From Opitutia bacterium (GTDB lineage: Bacteria; Verrucomicrobiota; Verrucomicrobiia; Opitutales; Opitutaceae): a stretch of DNA of 64,000 nucleotides. Below the pieces are notes generated by a model. The model was given only the letters and a program-made list of their open reading frames with translations, was not told the DNA's origin and did not search any database. Location: positions 372,001 to 436,000 of the forward strand of contig JACPIT010000009.1 of assembly GCA_016187945.1 (NCBI GenBank), read 5' to 3'. The translations under genes were made by a program, and so were the position numbers. Positions within the stretch are counted from its first letter, which is position 1; every line of letters starts with the position of its first letter. Positions 11,581 to 19,092 of the stretch are shown one piece after another.

Positions 11581-12276
11581 TCAGGCCGCCGCGCGCGGCA
11601 CGACGTAGCCGAAGATCGCGATCCAATGGCACACGCTGCCGGCGAGCACCCAGACGTGCCAGACGGCGTGGTTGAAGGGCAGTTTTTCCCAGAGATAGAA
11701 AATCGTGCCGAACGAGTAGCAGAGTCCACCGGCCAGCAGCAGCCAGATGCCGCCGAGCGGCAGGGCGGCGAAGAGCGGTTTCGCGGCGATCACGACCAGC
11801 CAGCCCATCGCGAGATACATGATCGTCGACAGCACGTCGCCACGTCCGGCGAAGAAGAATTTCAGCACCACTCCAACCACGGCGCAGCCCCACACGACGC
11901 CGAACAGGCTCCAGCCCCAGCCGCCGCGCAGCGGTCCGAGCACGAACGGCGTGTAGGTGCCAGCGATGAGCAGGAAAATCGCCGCGTGGTCGAGACGCTG
12001 GCAAATGCGACGCCATTTCTCGGACTTGACGCTGTGGTAGAGCGTCGACGCGCCGTAGAGCAGCACGAGCGTGGCGCCGTAGATGGCGGTGCTGGTGATA
12101 TGCCACGCGTTGCCGTAGAGCGAGGAATAGACGACGAGGAACGCGAGACCGGCCACGCTGAGCACCGCGCCGAGACCGTGCGTGAGGCGATTGGCGAGTT
12201 CTTCGAGCGGCGGATAGCCGTGCGGACCTTCACGGGTCATGGTGACGGAGACATTCTGGGCGGAGGTTCGTGCCAT
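11581..12276 (-). CDS. hemolysin III family (PAQR-type) membrane protein
   Basis: A 231-residue polytopic membrane protein of the HlyIII/YqfA/PAQR superfamily, with seven predicted membrane segments. Family histidines and motifs are visible: NRLTHGLGA in the first segment, GASTLYHS with RLDHAAIFLLIAGTYTPF in the middle, and FNHAVWHVWVLAGSVCHW near the end, matching the metal-binding Ser/Asp/His set of PAQR proteins. Despite the name, hemolysis is not established for most members; membrane-lipid homeostasis is one suggested role. The start lies three bases after the stop of the LysR-type gene, so the two are likely one transcript. Confidence 0.9.
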   Translation of the reverse strand: MARTSAQNVSVTMTREGPHGYPPLEELANRLTHGLGAVLSVAGLAFLVVYSSLYGNAWHITSTAIYGATLVLLYGASTLYHSVKSEKWRRICQRLDHAAIFLLIAGTYTPFVLGPLRGGWGWSLFGVVWGCAVVGVVLKFFFAGRGDVLSTIMYLAMGWLVVIAAKPLFAALPLGGIWLLLAGGLCYSFGTIFYLWEKLPFNHAVWHVWVLAGSVCHWIAIFGYVVPRAAA

Positions 12277-12279
12277 GGG

Positions 12280-13263
12280 TCAGGCGGAGATCTTCTCGGC
12301 CTTGCCGTGCGAAGCGAATTCCTGGGCGAGGTGATCGACGAAATTCATGACCAGCGGTCCCGCCTCGGCCTTCGGCCAGGTGACGGCGTGCCACGTGCGG
12401 TGCCAGCCTTTGCGCGTGATGCGCTTCGCGACGAGTTGACCGTCGGCGAGCGCGGGCTTCACCGCCCACTCGGCGAGCGCAGCGACGCCCATGCCGGCTT
12501 TGACGAGCTCCAGGATGGCCTCGGTGAGTTGCACACACGTGAAACGCCGCGGCCAGTGGCCGGCGGGGCGCAGGATGTCGATGCAGAGCGACGACTCCTC
12601 GGGTCGGGCGGCATACATCAGCAGATGTTCGCGCGCGATCTCGGCGGGATCGAGCCAGGCTTTGCCGGCAAACGGGTGATCGCGCGGCACGAGCAGTCGC
12701 ACCTCGTCGCGCAGCACCGGACGCGCGAGCATGCCGGCGCGTTCCGGTTTTTCGGTCGTGATGGAGAGATCGATCTCGCGGTTATAGAGCGCATCGAGCG
12801 AGCGGTGCGTGACCTCGCCGACGACGCGCACGTCGGCTTCGGGGTGCTCGGTGCGGAATGAGCGGATGACAGCGGGCAGCCAGTGGTAGCCGGTGTAGCA
12901 ATGCGTGCTGAGGCGCACGGTGCCGGCGCGGCCTTGCTTGAGTTTCGCGAGGCGATCCTCGGCGTCGGCGACGGTCCCGAGCACGCGAATGGCGGCATCG
13001 AGCAGCACGTCGCCCGCAGGCGTGAGGCGCATCGATTTGCCTTCGCGGTGGAAGATCGGGCTGCCGACAATTTCCTCGAGCACGCGCAACTGGTGGCTGA
13101 GCGCGGAGGGCGTCAGGCTCAAGCGCTCGCTCGCGCGCGTGAGGCTGCGCTCTTCGGCCACGGTCCAGACGAGCCGCAGGTGGCGGAGTTCGACGCCCGT
13201 GTAGCGGGTGAAAGGATCGCTGCCGGCGGATTGAGCGGATTTCACGAAAGAGAGAGGTAGCAT
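12280..13263 (-). CDS. LysR family transcriptional regulator, MetR-like
   Basis: A 327-residue DNA-binding regulator. The N-terminal winged helix-turn-helix is plain: LRLVWTVAEERSLTRASERL followed by LTPSALSHQLRVLEE. The effector-binding half resembles MetR of enterobacteria (the CYTGYHWLPAVIRSF region, then EVRLLVPRDHPFAGK), which senses homocysteine and controls methionine genes. That effector is only inferred here. The ATG at 13263 gives 23 residues before the usual LysR start, and a GTG at 13194 would begin directly at VELRHLRLVW, so either is possible. It lies just upstream of the hemolysin III-type gene on the same strand. Confidence 0.88.
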   Translation of the reverse strand: MLPLSFVKSAQSAGSDPFTRYTGVELRHLRLVWTVAEERSLTRASERLSLTPSALSHQLRVLEEIVGSPIFHREGKSMRLTPAGDVLLDAAIRVLGTVADAEDRLAKLKQGRAGTVRLSTHCYTGYHWLPAVIRSFRTEHPEADVRVVGEVTHRSLDALYNREIDLSITTEKPERAGMLARPVLRDEVRLLVPRDHPFAGKAWLDPAEIAREHLLMYAARPEESSLCIDILRPAGHWPRRFTCVQLTEAILELVKAGMGVAALAEWAVKPALADGQLVAKRITRKGWHRTWHAVTWPKAEAGPLVMNFVDHLAQEFASHGKAEKISA

Positions 13264-13322
13264 TAATCCGGTTCAGGTCGAGTCTGGGATTGCGGGAGGG
13301 TCGGACAAGTAGCGCGCGAGCG

Positions 13323-13376
13323 GTGGGTCAGCGCGCTTGCGCGCGCCCGAGCGGCGCCCGCAAGCGGGCTGCCCAC
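13323..13376. repeat. imperfect palindromic repeat
   Basis: GTGGGTCAGCGCGCTTGCGC at the left pairs with GCGGGCTGCCCAC at the right, each half also holding its own small hairpin (GCGCGCTTGCGCGC and CCCGCAAGCGGG). The left half closely matches ATCAGCGCGCTCGCGCGCGC at 2926-2945 after ppdK. Another hairpin, GCCGCTG/CAGCGGC, lies at 13425-13442. All are in intergenic DNA between the LysR gene and the respiratory operon terminator. Confidence 0.55.
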
Positions 13377-13449
13377 AAGCTGGGCTCGTGGCGGTCGCCG
13401 CTTCAGGTGCGCGAATCTCTTCGTGCCGCTGGGGACAGCGGCGCCCACC

Positions 13450-13480
13450 AAAAAAAGGCCGCTCCGAGTGCGGAGCGGCC
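13450..13480 (-). terminator. Rho-independent terminator of the ACIII operon
   Basis: Read on the minus strand: a perfect ten-base stem GGCCGCTCCG/CGGAGCGGCC, loop CACT, then seven T. It is 35 bases after the last cytochrome gene of the operon and is the strongest terminator in the window. Confidence 0.93.
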
Positions 13481-13514
13481 TTGAAAGTTCGAGACGAAAC
13501 GAAAGCCCGGAGCC

Positions 13515-14159
13515 TTACGGCGTCTTGAGGAGTTCGTCGACGGTCCATGGGCCGCGGGCACCGAGTTCGGCGCGGAGGGCGGCGACTTGCTCGGCCGTGA
13601 CCGCGGGGGCGTTGTTGCCCCACTCGGAACGGATGTAGGTGAGCACGTTCGCGATCTGGTCGTCCTTCAGGATGCCGCCGAAGGGCGTCATCGCGTTGTT
13701 GAAGTTCTGACCCTTGACCGTGATCGGGCCGTTGAGGCCGAAGAGGACGATCTTGACGATGTGTTTCTCGTGTTTCGCATCGAGGACGAACTCGGAGCCG
13801 GCGAGCGGCGGATAGACGCCGGGGACGCCTTGGCCGGTGGCCTGGTGGCAGGTCATGCAGTTGGCCGTGAACACGCGCTTGCCGAGCATGGCGGGTGTGA
13901 TCGTCGGGCCGGTGGCGGCCTGTTTGGAGGGCTTCTGGTGCTCGTTGTAGATCGAGGCGTCGAAGTGGGCCGAGTAGTGCGCGAGGTAGACGGCGCCGAA
14001 GAAGATCGCGGCGCACATGATGCCGAGCAGCACGAGCGGGAAGCGCGGGTTGCCCTGCGCCTTCTCGGGCTTGTTCGACTGCAGGCGGGCGTGGACTTGC
14101 TGGATCGACTCGTCGGACGCGCCGGACTGCTCGAGGTGAGAGTGGTTTTCGTCGCTCAT
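13515..14159 (-). CDS. membrane-anchored monoheme cytochrome c
   Basis: A 214-residue c-type cytochrome. A cytoplasmic N-terminus of about 38 residues is followed by one membrane segment (residues about 41-62) and a periplasmic class I domain with heme motif CMTCH at 101-105. The probable sixth ligand is the Met in NNAMTPFGG. It is the last gene of the ACIII operon, one base after the CcoO-like gene. By position it could take electrons from ActE or the CcoO-like subunit and pass them to an external oxidase, the role CcoP has in cbb3 oxidases. It has one heme rather than CcoP's two. Confidence 0.85.
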   Translation of the reverse strand: MSDENHSHLEQSGASDESIQQVHARLQSNKPEKAQGNPRFPLVLLGIMCAAIFFGAVYLAHYSAHFDASIYNEHQKPSKQAATGPTITPAMLGKRVFTANCMTCHQATGQGVPGVYPPLAGSEFVLDAKHEKHIVKIVLFGLNGPITVKGQNFNNAMTPFGGILKDDQIANVLTYIRSEWGNNAPAVTAEQVAALRAELGARGPWTVDELLKTP

Positions 14160-14160
14160 C

Positions 14161-14814
14161 TTATTTGCCCTCCTCCTTGTTCGCCTCGGGGACGAAGGGC
14201 TTGGCTTCGGGATACTCGTAGGAGTCGTTCAAGCTGCGGAGATACGCGACGAGCGCGCGGGCGCGGTGCGTGGGGACGATTTCGTGGCCGGCCGGCGCGG
14301 CCGCTTTGCCGGAGAGCTTCAGCGCGTAGGGCGAAGCCTGGCCGGGGCGGATCGGGTGGACATCGAAGAGGAAGTCGTAGCTCGGCATGTTCGTGCCGGG
14401 CGCGACGGCGTGCGGCGCGTAGAGGATCGTGTAGAGGTAGGCCTCGTCGGCGTAGGCGCGCGCGGCAACGTTGCGGAGATCCGGGCCGATGCGACTGGAG
14501 CCGAGGAACACGGTCTTCTCGCGAATGTAGTCGCGGGCGACGCTCTGGCGGGTGCCCCACTGGCGCGTGGTGTCGCCGCCGAAACCGTCGCGGCGCACCT
14601 GCTGGGTGTGGCACGAGACGCAGCCGAGATCCTGATAGACGGCGCGGCCTTGGTCGGCGAGGCCGGTGAGCGGCGCGGGATGCAGGGCTTCGTCGACGGG
14701 ATCCTTGTATTGCGTGAGCGAGCCGAGCTGCTTGTGCGCGGAATAAAGGACGGCGCCGGTCGAGAGCGCGAGGACGGCGAAGGCGCCGAAGAAGAGGGCG
14801 AGACCGTTTTTCAT
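14161..14814 (-). CDS. CcoO-like cytochrome c subunit
   Basis: A 217-residue protein with an N-terminal membrane anchor (residues about 5-25) and one heme site, CVSCH at 65-69. The surrounding sequence GCVSCHTQQVR and the later RIGPDLRNV and GTNMPSYDF follow CcoO (FixO) of cbb3 oxidases, where GCxxCHSQMVR, GPDLARVG and NMPAYPW occur at the same spacing. CcoO normally carries electrons to the CcoN active site. Here its neighbour, overlapping by four bases, is a CcoN-like protein without metal ligands, so electrons must go elsewhere, perhaps from ActE to the last cytochrome of the operon. Confidence 0.85.
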   Translation of the reverse strand: MKNGLALFFGAFAVLALSTGAVLYSAHKQLGSLTQYKDPVDEALHPAPLTGLADQGRAVYQDLGCVSCHTQQVRRDGFGGDTTRQWGTRQSVARDYIREKTVFLGSSRIGPDLRNVAARAYADEAYLYTILYAPHAVAPGTNMPSYDFLFDVHPIRPGQASPYALKLSGKAAAPAGHEIVPTHRARALVAYLRSLNDSYEYPEAKPFVPEANKEEGK

Positions 14815-16268
14815 GCGTGCTGCCCCTCCGAGGCGGTGGCGGCCATGGCGGGCGGGTTGGCGAACTCAGCCTTCGGGCCCGTTTCGATCACGGTGTTGAA
14901 GGCGGTCCAGAAGAAGTTGATCGCGAAGGCGACGTGGCCGACGAGCAGCACGAGCAGCGAGACAGTGCGGAATGCGAGCCACGGCTTCAGCAGGTCGGTG
15001 ATCTCGGCGAACGGCACGTTGCTGTTCAGCAGGCGGCCTTGCTCGGAGCCGGCGTAACCGACGCCGACGACGAGGCAGACGATGCCGACGACCGTGAGCC
15101 AGAAATGAATGCCGACGAGCGCGGACGAGTGCCACGGGCGGCCGGCGAGGCGCGGGACGATGAAGTAGGCGGCGCCGAAAATCGCGGTCGAGAAGCTCGC
15201 GTAGGAAACGACCCAATCGCGCAGTTCGGGGATGAGCGTGAACTGCATGTCGGCGGCGAAGCCGCGATTCGAGAGCACGAGGTTGAGCACGGCGGCGAAG
15301 AAGAACGCCACGACGCTCAGGAAAGTGAACTTGAAGGTGACGCTGCCCTTCGCGTGGCCGAAGCCGGCGGCGAGGGTCTTGAAGAAGTTCGTGAAGATGA
15401 TCACGACCGCGGGAATGATCAGGTAGTTGGCGACGGTGCCGAGGGTCGAGACCCACGCGGGAACCGGACCGCCGATCAGCCGCGCGCCGCCGGCGAAGGC
15501 CGTGCAGATCACGAGCCACCAGAAGGCGATGCCGGCGAGGTAGTAGTTGTGGATCGGCTGGCCGGTGATCTTCGGGATGAAGTAGTAAGCGCAGGCGAGC
15601 GCGAGCGGGACGAACCAGAGGCCGTGGATGCCGTTCACATACCAGGCGCCGACGATGGCCTGCACGACGCCGTGCGTCGGCAGGCCGAAGAGCATCGTCT
15701 GCGCGACGGCGAAGAGCCACGGGAACCAGAGGACGGCGCCGAAAATATACCACTGCGAGGCGAACACGTTGTCGGTGTTGCGCACGCTGAAGGTCGTGAT
15801 CGCCCACACGCCCATCGCGGCGTAGCAGACGAGCATCATGCACGTCACGGCGCGGGGCATTTCGAGCAAGTCGAAGGAGGTCGTGCCGCCGATCAGGATG
15901 CCGATGGCGCCGAGGCCGAGGGTGATGTTCCAGGCCTTGCAGGCGACGATGAGCCAGCCGCCGTGGCGGAGCGCGGCGGCGGAGAGGCGGGCCATGAGCC
16001 AGAGGGCGACGCCGAGGCCGGCGTTGAAGCCCCAGCCGTAGGTGAGGAGCGCATTCGCGGCGGCGGAGACGCGGCCGTAAGTGAACCATTCGTGGCCGCC
16101 GAGGAAGCCGGGCGTGTGGAGCTGCGTGGCGGCGATGAGTTGGAGCGCGCCGCCGATAACCAACCAGGCGATGGCCTGGCTGAAGAACACGAGAACGGGC
16201 CACTTGGCAGAGGCGTCGATCTCCTGTTGCTCGGCGCGAGCGTTGGGAACGGTGGAATTCATCGGCAA
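14811..16268 (-). CDS. CcoN-like heme-copper oxidase subunit I homologue lacking all metal ligands
   Basis: A 485-residue polytopic protein clearly homologous to CcoN of cbb3 oxidases: SQWYIFGAVLWFPWLF, GLWFVPLALACAYYFIPK, ARLIGGPVPAW and GIHFWLTVVGI align without effort. The metal-binding residues of Pseudomonas stutzeri CcoN are absent. His60 (heme b) is Ala71. His207 (CuB) is Asn212. Tyr251 is Thr256. The His257-His258 CuB pair is Ala262-Arg263. His345 (heme b3) is Tyr356 and His347 (heme b) is Ser358. It therefore cannot bind heme b, heme b3 or CuB in the usual way and is unlikely to reduce oxygen. It is overlapped by the CcoO-like gene and follows the ACIII genes, suggesting a structural subunit that docks cytochromes to ACIII or conducts ions. 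Automatic annotation would probably call it an oxidase. Homology is seen; the new role is inference. Confidence 0.85.
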   Translation of the reverse strand: MPMNSTVPNARAEQQEIDASAKWPVLVFFSQAIAWLVIGGALQLIAATQLHTPGFLGGHEWFTYGRVSAAANALLTYGWGFNAGLGVALWLMARLSAAALRHGGWLIVACKAWNITLGLGAIGILIGGTTSFDLLEMPRAVTCMMLVCYAAMGVWAITTFSVRNTDNVFASQWYIFGAVLWFPWLFAVAQTMLFGLPTHGVVQAIVGAWYVNGIHGLWFVPLALACAYYFIPKITGQPIHNYYLAGIAFWWLVICTAFAGGARLIGGPVPAWVSTLGTVANYLIIPAVVIIFTNFFKTLAAGFGHAKGSVTFKFTFLSVVAFFFAAVLNLVLSNRGFAADMQFTLIPELRDWVVSYASFSTAIFGAAYFIVPRLAGRPWHSSALVGIHFWLTVVGIVCLVVGVGYAGSEQGRLLNSNVPFAEITDLLKPWLAFRTVSLLVLLVGHVAFAINFFWTAFNTVIETGPKAEFANPPAMAATASEGQHA

Positions 16269-16269
16269 A

Positions 16270-16611
16270 TTACTTCCGGGCGTGCTCCTGGACGGTGAGC
16301 GCGATGGCGCGGTCGATCGGGAGGCGGACGATGCCCTTCGGCTGGTCGATCCAGCCGTAGGTGGTCGCGTCGGCTTGCGCCTTCTGCTGGAGATCGGCGA
16401 GGGCCTTGGCGCGGCCTTCGGGCGTGAGTTTCCAGCGCTGGTCTTCGGCGAAGTCGGCCGGGTTGGCCGTGCCGCGATTGTCGAAGGCCGGCGCGGGCGC
16501 GTAGGTGCGGTTGATCAACCAGCCGCAGAACACGGCCGCGAGGATCACGACGACGGCAGTGAACACCGGCGTGCGCTGCGGGAAAGCGTAGGCTTGCGGG
16601 TTGTCGCTCAT
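16270..16611 (-). CDS. small one-pass membrane protein of the ACIII operon
   Basis: A 113-residue protein with one membrane segment near residues 15-34 (VFTAVVVILAAVFCGWLI) and a soluble remainder. The C-terminal stretch YGWIDQPKGIVRLPIDRA resembles a conserved tail I associate with small proteins near respiratory oxidase clusters of Acidobacteria-like organisms; that link is from memory and not tested. It lies one base after actF and one base before the CcoN-like gene, so it is probably an accessory subunit or assembly factor of the complex. It has no heme motif. Confidence 0.75.
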   Translation of the reverse strand: MSDNPQAYAFPQRTPVFTAVVVILAAVFCGWLINRTYAPAPAFDNRGTANPADFAEDQRWKLTPEGRAKALADLQQKAQADATTYGWIDQPKGIVRLPIDRAIALTVQEHARK

Positions 16612-16612
16612 G

Positions 16613-17908
16613 TTAGTGCGAAGAGGAGGGCGCGGGCGCGGCTTCGGGAGCCGTGGCCTCGTGATAGGTGAGCGATTCGGCGATGCGCGGATCGCGGATC
16701 GGGATGAGCTTGGCGCCCGCGGTGGCGAAGCTGCGGAGGTAAGCCCACACGCAAAAGCCGCCGACGCCGACGACCGAGCTGAGCACCCAGACGAGGTTCA
16801 GCGAGAGGAACGGCAGCGGGTCGCCGTCCTCGTTCTTGAGCGACGGGAGAATGTTGTAGCAGAGGTCGATCAGGATCGTGGCGAGGATCGCGAAGCTGAT
16901 GAACCGCAGGCCGCGCGGCGTGCTCTTCAGGCGATAGCTGAGGAGATACAGGAACGGCAGGAAGAAGTGGCCGAAGAGGATCACCATGCCGACCCACTTC
17001 CACTGGTTCGGAAGGCCGTCGCTGTTGTTAATTTCGCGGAGGTTATACCAGAAGGTTTCCTCGGGGACGTTGGCGTTCCAGATCAGGAAGTATTGGGAGA
17101 ACGTGACGTAGGCCCAGAAGATCGTGAACGCGTGCGAGAGCGTGCCGACGCTGTGCCAGTGGTTGGTGTTCACGACGCCGCGGTAGTCGCCGCGGTTGAG
17201 CAGCCAGATCATGATGAACACGAGGACCGCGAGCGCGGCGCGCATGCAGTTTGCGAAGAACCACACGCCATACATCGTGGAGAACCAGTGATACTCGAGG
17301 CTCTTCATCCAGTAGATGGCCGCGAAGGTCAGGGAGAGCGCGACGAGCGGAATGCCCATGGCGGCGGTGACGCGGTTCTTGAGCGTCCACTTGATGTCGC
17401 CGTCCTTGTCCTGCGCGAACGAGGCCCCGCGGAGGCGGGACGACAGCCAGATCCAGATCGCGAAGAACGCGACGGACATGCCCGTGAACATCTTGAGGCT
17501 GAGGAAGCCCGCTTTTTTCACGTAGAGCACGTCTTCGCCGATGGTGCCATGACCGCCGTGCAGCGGGTGGCTGGCGTCCATCCACGGCCAGATCAGGCCG
17601 GGCTTCACCCAGGCGGAGATCAGCAGCGGGAGGAAGAGAACGGCGAGCGGGAGGAACGCGGACAAACCGTGCTCGAGCTGGCGGCGCGGAACGACGGACC
17701 AGCCGGCGTCGAAAATGTGGTGGATGAGCACCCACAGCAGCATGCCAATGAAGATCGCCGTGCAGAACGAGAAGCCGACGAGGTAGGACGTGGCGACGTG
17801 TTGCGTGGGCGCGACGAGGAATCCGAGCGCGGTGACCGCGAGGCCGACGGCACCGACGACGAGCGCGGTGCGGGTGTTCGGCGCAGAGGGAGTGGACGAA
17901 GTGGCCAT
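16613..17908 (-). CDS. actF: alternative complex III subunit ActF (NrfD-like quinol-binding membrane subunit)
   Basis: ActF is the smaller of two NrfD-like membrane subunits of ACIII, a quinol:cytochrome c/HiPIP oxidoreductase that replaces the bc1 complex. The 431-residue product has about ten hydrophobic segments, among them TALVVGAVGLAVTALGFLVA and PLAVLFLPLLISAW. The family-typical stretch FWAYVTFSQYFLIWNANVPE sits near residue 290. No cofactor ligands are expected. A single base separates it from actE upstream and from the small protein downstream, placing it in the same transcript. Confidence 0.93.
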   Translation of the reverse strand: MATSSTPSAPNTRTALVVGAVGLAVTALGFLVAPTQHVATSYLVGFSFCTAIFIGMLLWVLIHHIFDAGWSVVPRRQLEHGLSAFLPLAVLFLPLLISAWVKPGLIWPWMDASHPLHGGHGTIGEDVLYVKKAGFLSLKMFTGMSVAFFAIWIWLSSRLRGASFAQDKDGDIKWTLKNRVTAAMGIPLVALSLTFAAIYWMKSLEYHWFSTMYGVWFFANCMRAALAVLVFIMIWLLNRGDYRGVVNTNHWHSVGTLSHAFTIFWAYVTFSQYFLIWNANVPEETFWYNLREINNSDGLPNQWKWVGMVILFGHFFLPFLYLLSYRLKSTPRGLRFISFAILATILIDLCYNILPSLKNEDGDPLPFLSLNLVWVLSSVVGVGGFCVWAYLRSFATAGAKLIPIRDPRIAESLTYHEATAPEAAPAPSSSH

Positions 17909-17909
17909 G

Positions 17910-18542
17910 TTATTTCAGCTCCCCTCGGTTCGCGAGCGGGACGTCGTCGAGCTTCGCATTATGGGCGCGTTGGAGAGCGCGGACGTAGGCGATGACGGCC
18001 CAGCGCTCGTCGGGCGAGAGCTTGTCGGCGTAGGGCGACATCGTGTTCTTGCCGTTGGTGACGGTGTTGAAGAGTTCGCCTTCGGCCATGTTGCGGAGGC
18101 GGTCGTCGTGGTAGGTGGGCGTGGCGACCATGCCGTAGGCCTTGGTGATGCCCTGGCCGTCACCGTTCACGCCGTGGCACGGGGCGCAGTAGACGTTGAA
18201 GCGGTTCTGGCCGCGGCGAATCATCGTCTCGGTGACTTCGATCGGGAAACCCTTCACGAAGGAGCCGTTGGCGTTCTTGCCGAGGTAGTGCGCGTCGTCG
18301 GCGCGGAGGAAGTCCGGATCGGCGGCGGTGCCGCGACCGCGGGCAACGGTGCCGGCAGGAGCCGGGCGATCGGCGCGGCCGTCGGCGAAGAACTTCGAGG
18401 CGGCCTGCGGCTTGTATTTCGCCTGAAAATCCATGTCCGGGAACACGATGATCGGCGGCTGCGTGGAGCGCATGCCGCGGAAGCCTGCGATCGAGATCGT
18501 CAAGGCGACGGCGAAGAGGAGCGTGTAGTAGGCGTAACGCAT
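17910..18542 (-). CDS. actE: alternative complex III subunit ActE (monoheme cytochrome c)
   Basis: ActE is the membrane-attached monoheme cytochrome c of ACIII that receives electrons from the pentaheme/iron-sulfur subunits. The 210-residue product has an N-terminal hydrophobic anchor (YYTLLFAVALTISIAG), a heme site CAPCH at 119-123, and a probable Met ligand in GKNTMSPY. The family segment PPIIVFPDMDFQAKYKPQ follows the anchor. It does not end in an obvious lipobox, so it is probably held by the uncleaved N-terminal helix. It is four bases after actD. Confidence 0.92.
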   Translation of the reverse strand: MRYAYYTLLFAVALTISIAGFRGMRSTQPPIIVFPDMDFQAKYKPQAASKFFADGRADRPAPAGTVARGRGTAADPDFLRADDAHYLGKNANGSFVKGFPIEVTETMIRRGQNRFNVYCAPCHGVNGDGQGITKAYGMVATPTYHDDRLRNMAEGELFNTVTNGKNTMSPYADKLSPDERWAVIAYVRALQRAHNAKLDDVPLANRGELK

Positions 18543-18546
18543 TTGG

Positions 18547-19077
18547 TTATTCCTCCAGCTCCGCGATGTCCTGGCCGCCGATCTTCGCGAGCAGGTCGCG
18601 CGTGGCGGTGGCGTTGAATTTCGGGTCGTTGGCCTCGATCACGATGAAAAAGCGGTCGTCGAGCGCGCGCACGAACTGCGGCGCTTTCATCACCGGGTGG
18701 TAGTGCATCGGCAGACCGTTCAGGAGGAACATGCCGATGATGGTGGCGAACGCGGTGAAGAGAATCGTCAGCTCGTAGCTCACCGGGAAGGCGAACATCG
18801 GCGAGAAGTAGGGCTTGCCGCCGACGATGAGCGGGTAGTCGAACGCGTTCATGAACCAAATCATGCTCATGCCCGTCGTGAAGCCGGTGAGGCCGCCGGC
18901 GAGCGAGAAGCGCGGCACTTTCGAGCGCCGCATGCCCATGGCGGCGTCGAGGCCGTGCACGGGGAACGGCGTGAGCGCGTCCCATTTCGAGTAGCCGGCG
19001 TCGCGCACGTGCTCGCACGCGTGGTAGAGCGCGGGCGTGGTGTCGAAGGCGGCGATGAGTCCGTAAGTCTTTTTCAT
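18547..19077 (-). CDS. actD: alternative complex III subunit ActD (DUF3341)
   Basis: A 176-residue protein of the DUF3341/ActD family. It opens with YGLIAAFDTTPALYHACEHV, the conserved soluble start seen in ActD, and has two membrane segments near residues 57-80 and 95-122. ActD carries no cofactor; it packs against ActC/ActF in solved ACIII structures from other bacteria. It lies between actC (15 bases) and actE (4 bases), the normal order. Confidence 0.92.
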   Translation of the reverse strand: MKKTYGLIAAFDTTPALYHACEHVRDAGYSKWDALTPFPVHGLDAAMGMRRSKVPRFSLAGGLTGFTTGMSMIWFMNAFDYPLIVGGKPYFSPMFAFPVSYELTILFTAFATIIGMFLLNGLPMHYHPVMKAPQFVRALDDRFFIVIEANDPKFNATATRDLLAKIGGQDIAELEE

Positions 19078-19092
19078 GGTCGTGGCCTCCGA

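Noticed and set aside
14811-16268. Calling this gene a working cbb3 oxidase subunit I
   Set aside because: All six His ligands and the active-site Tyr are replaced.
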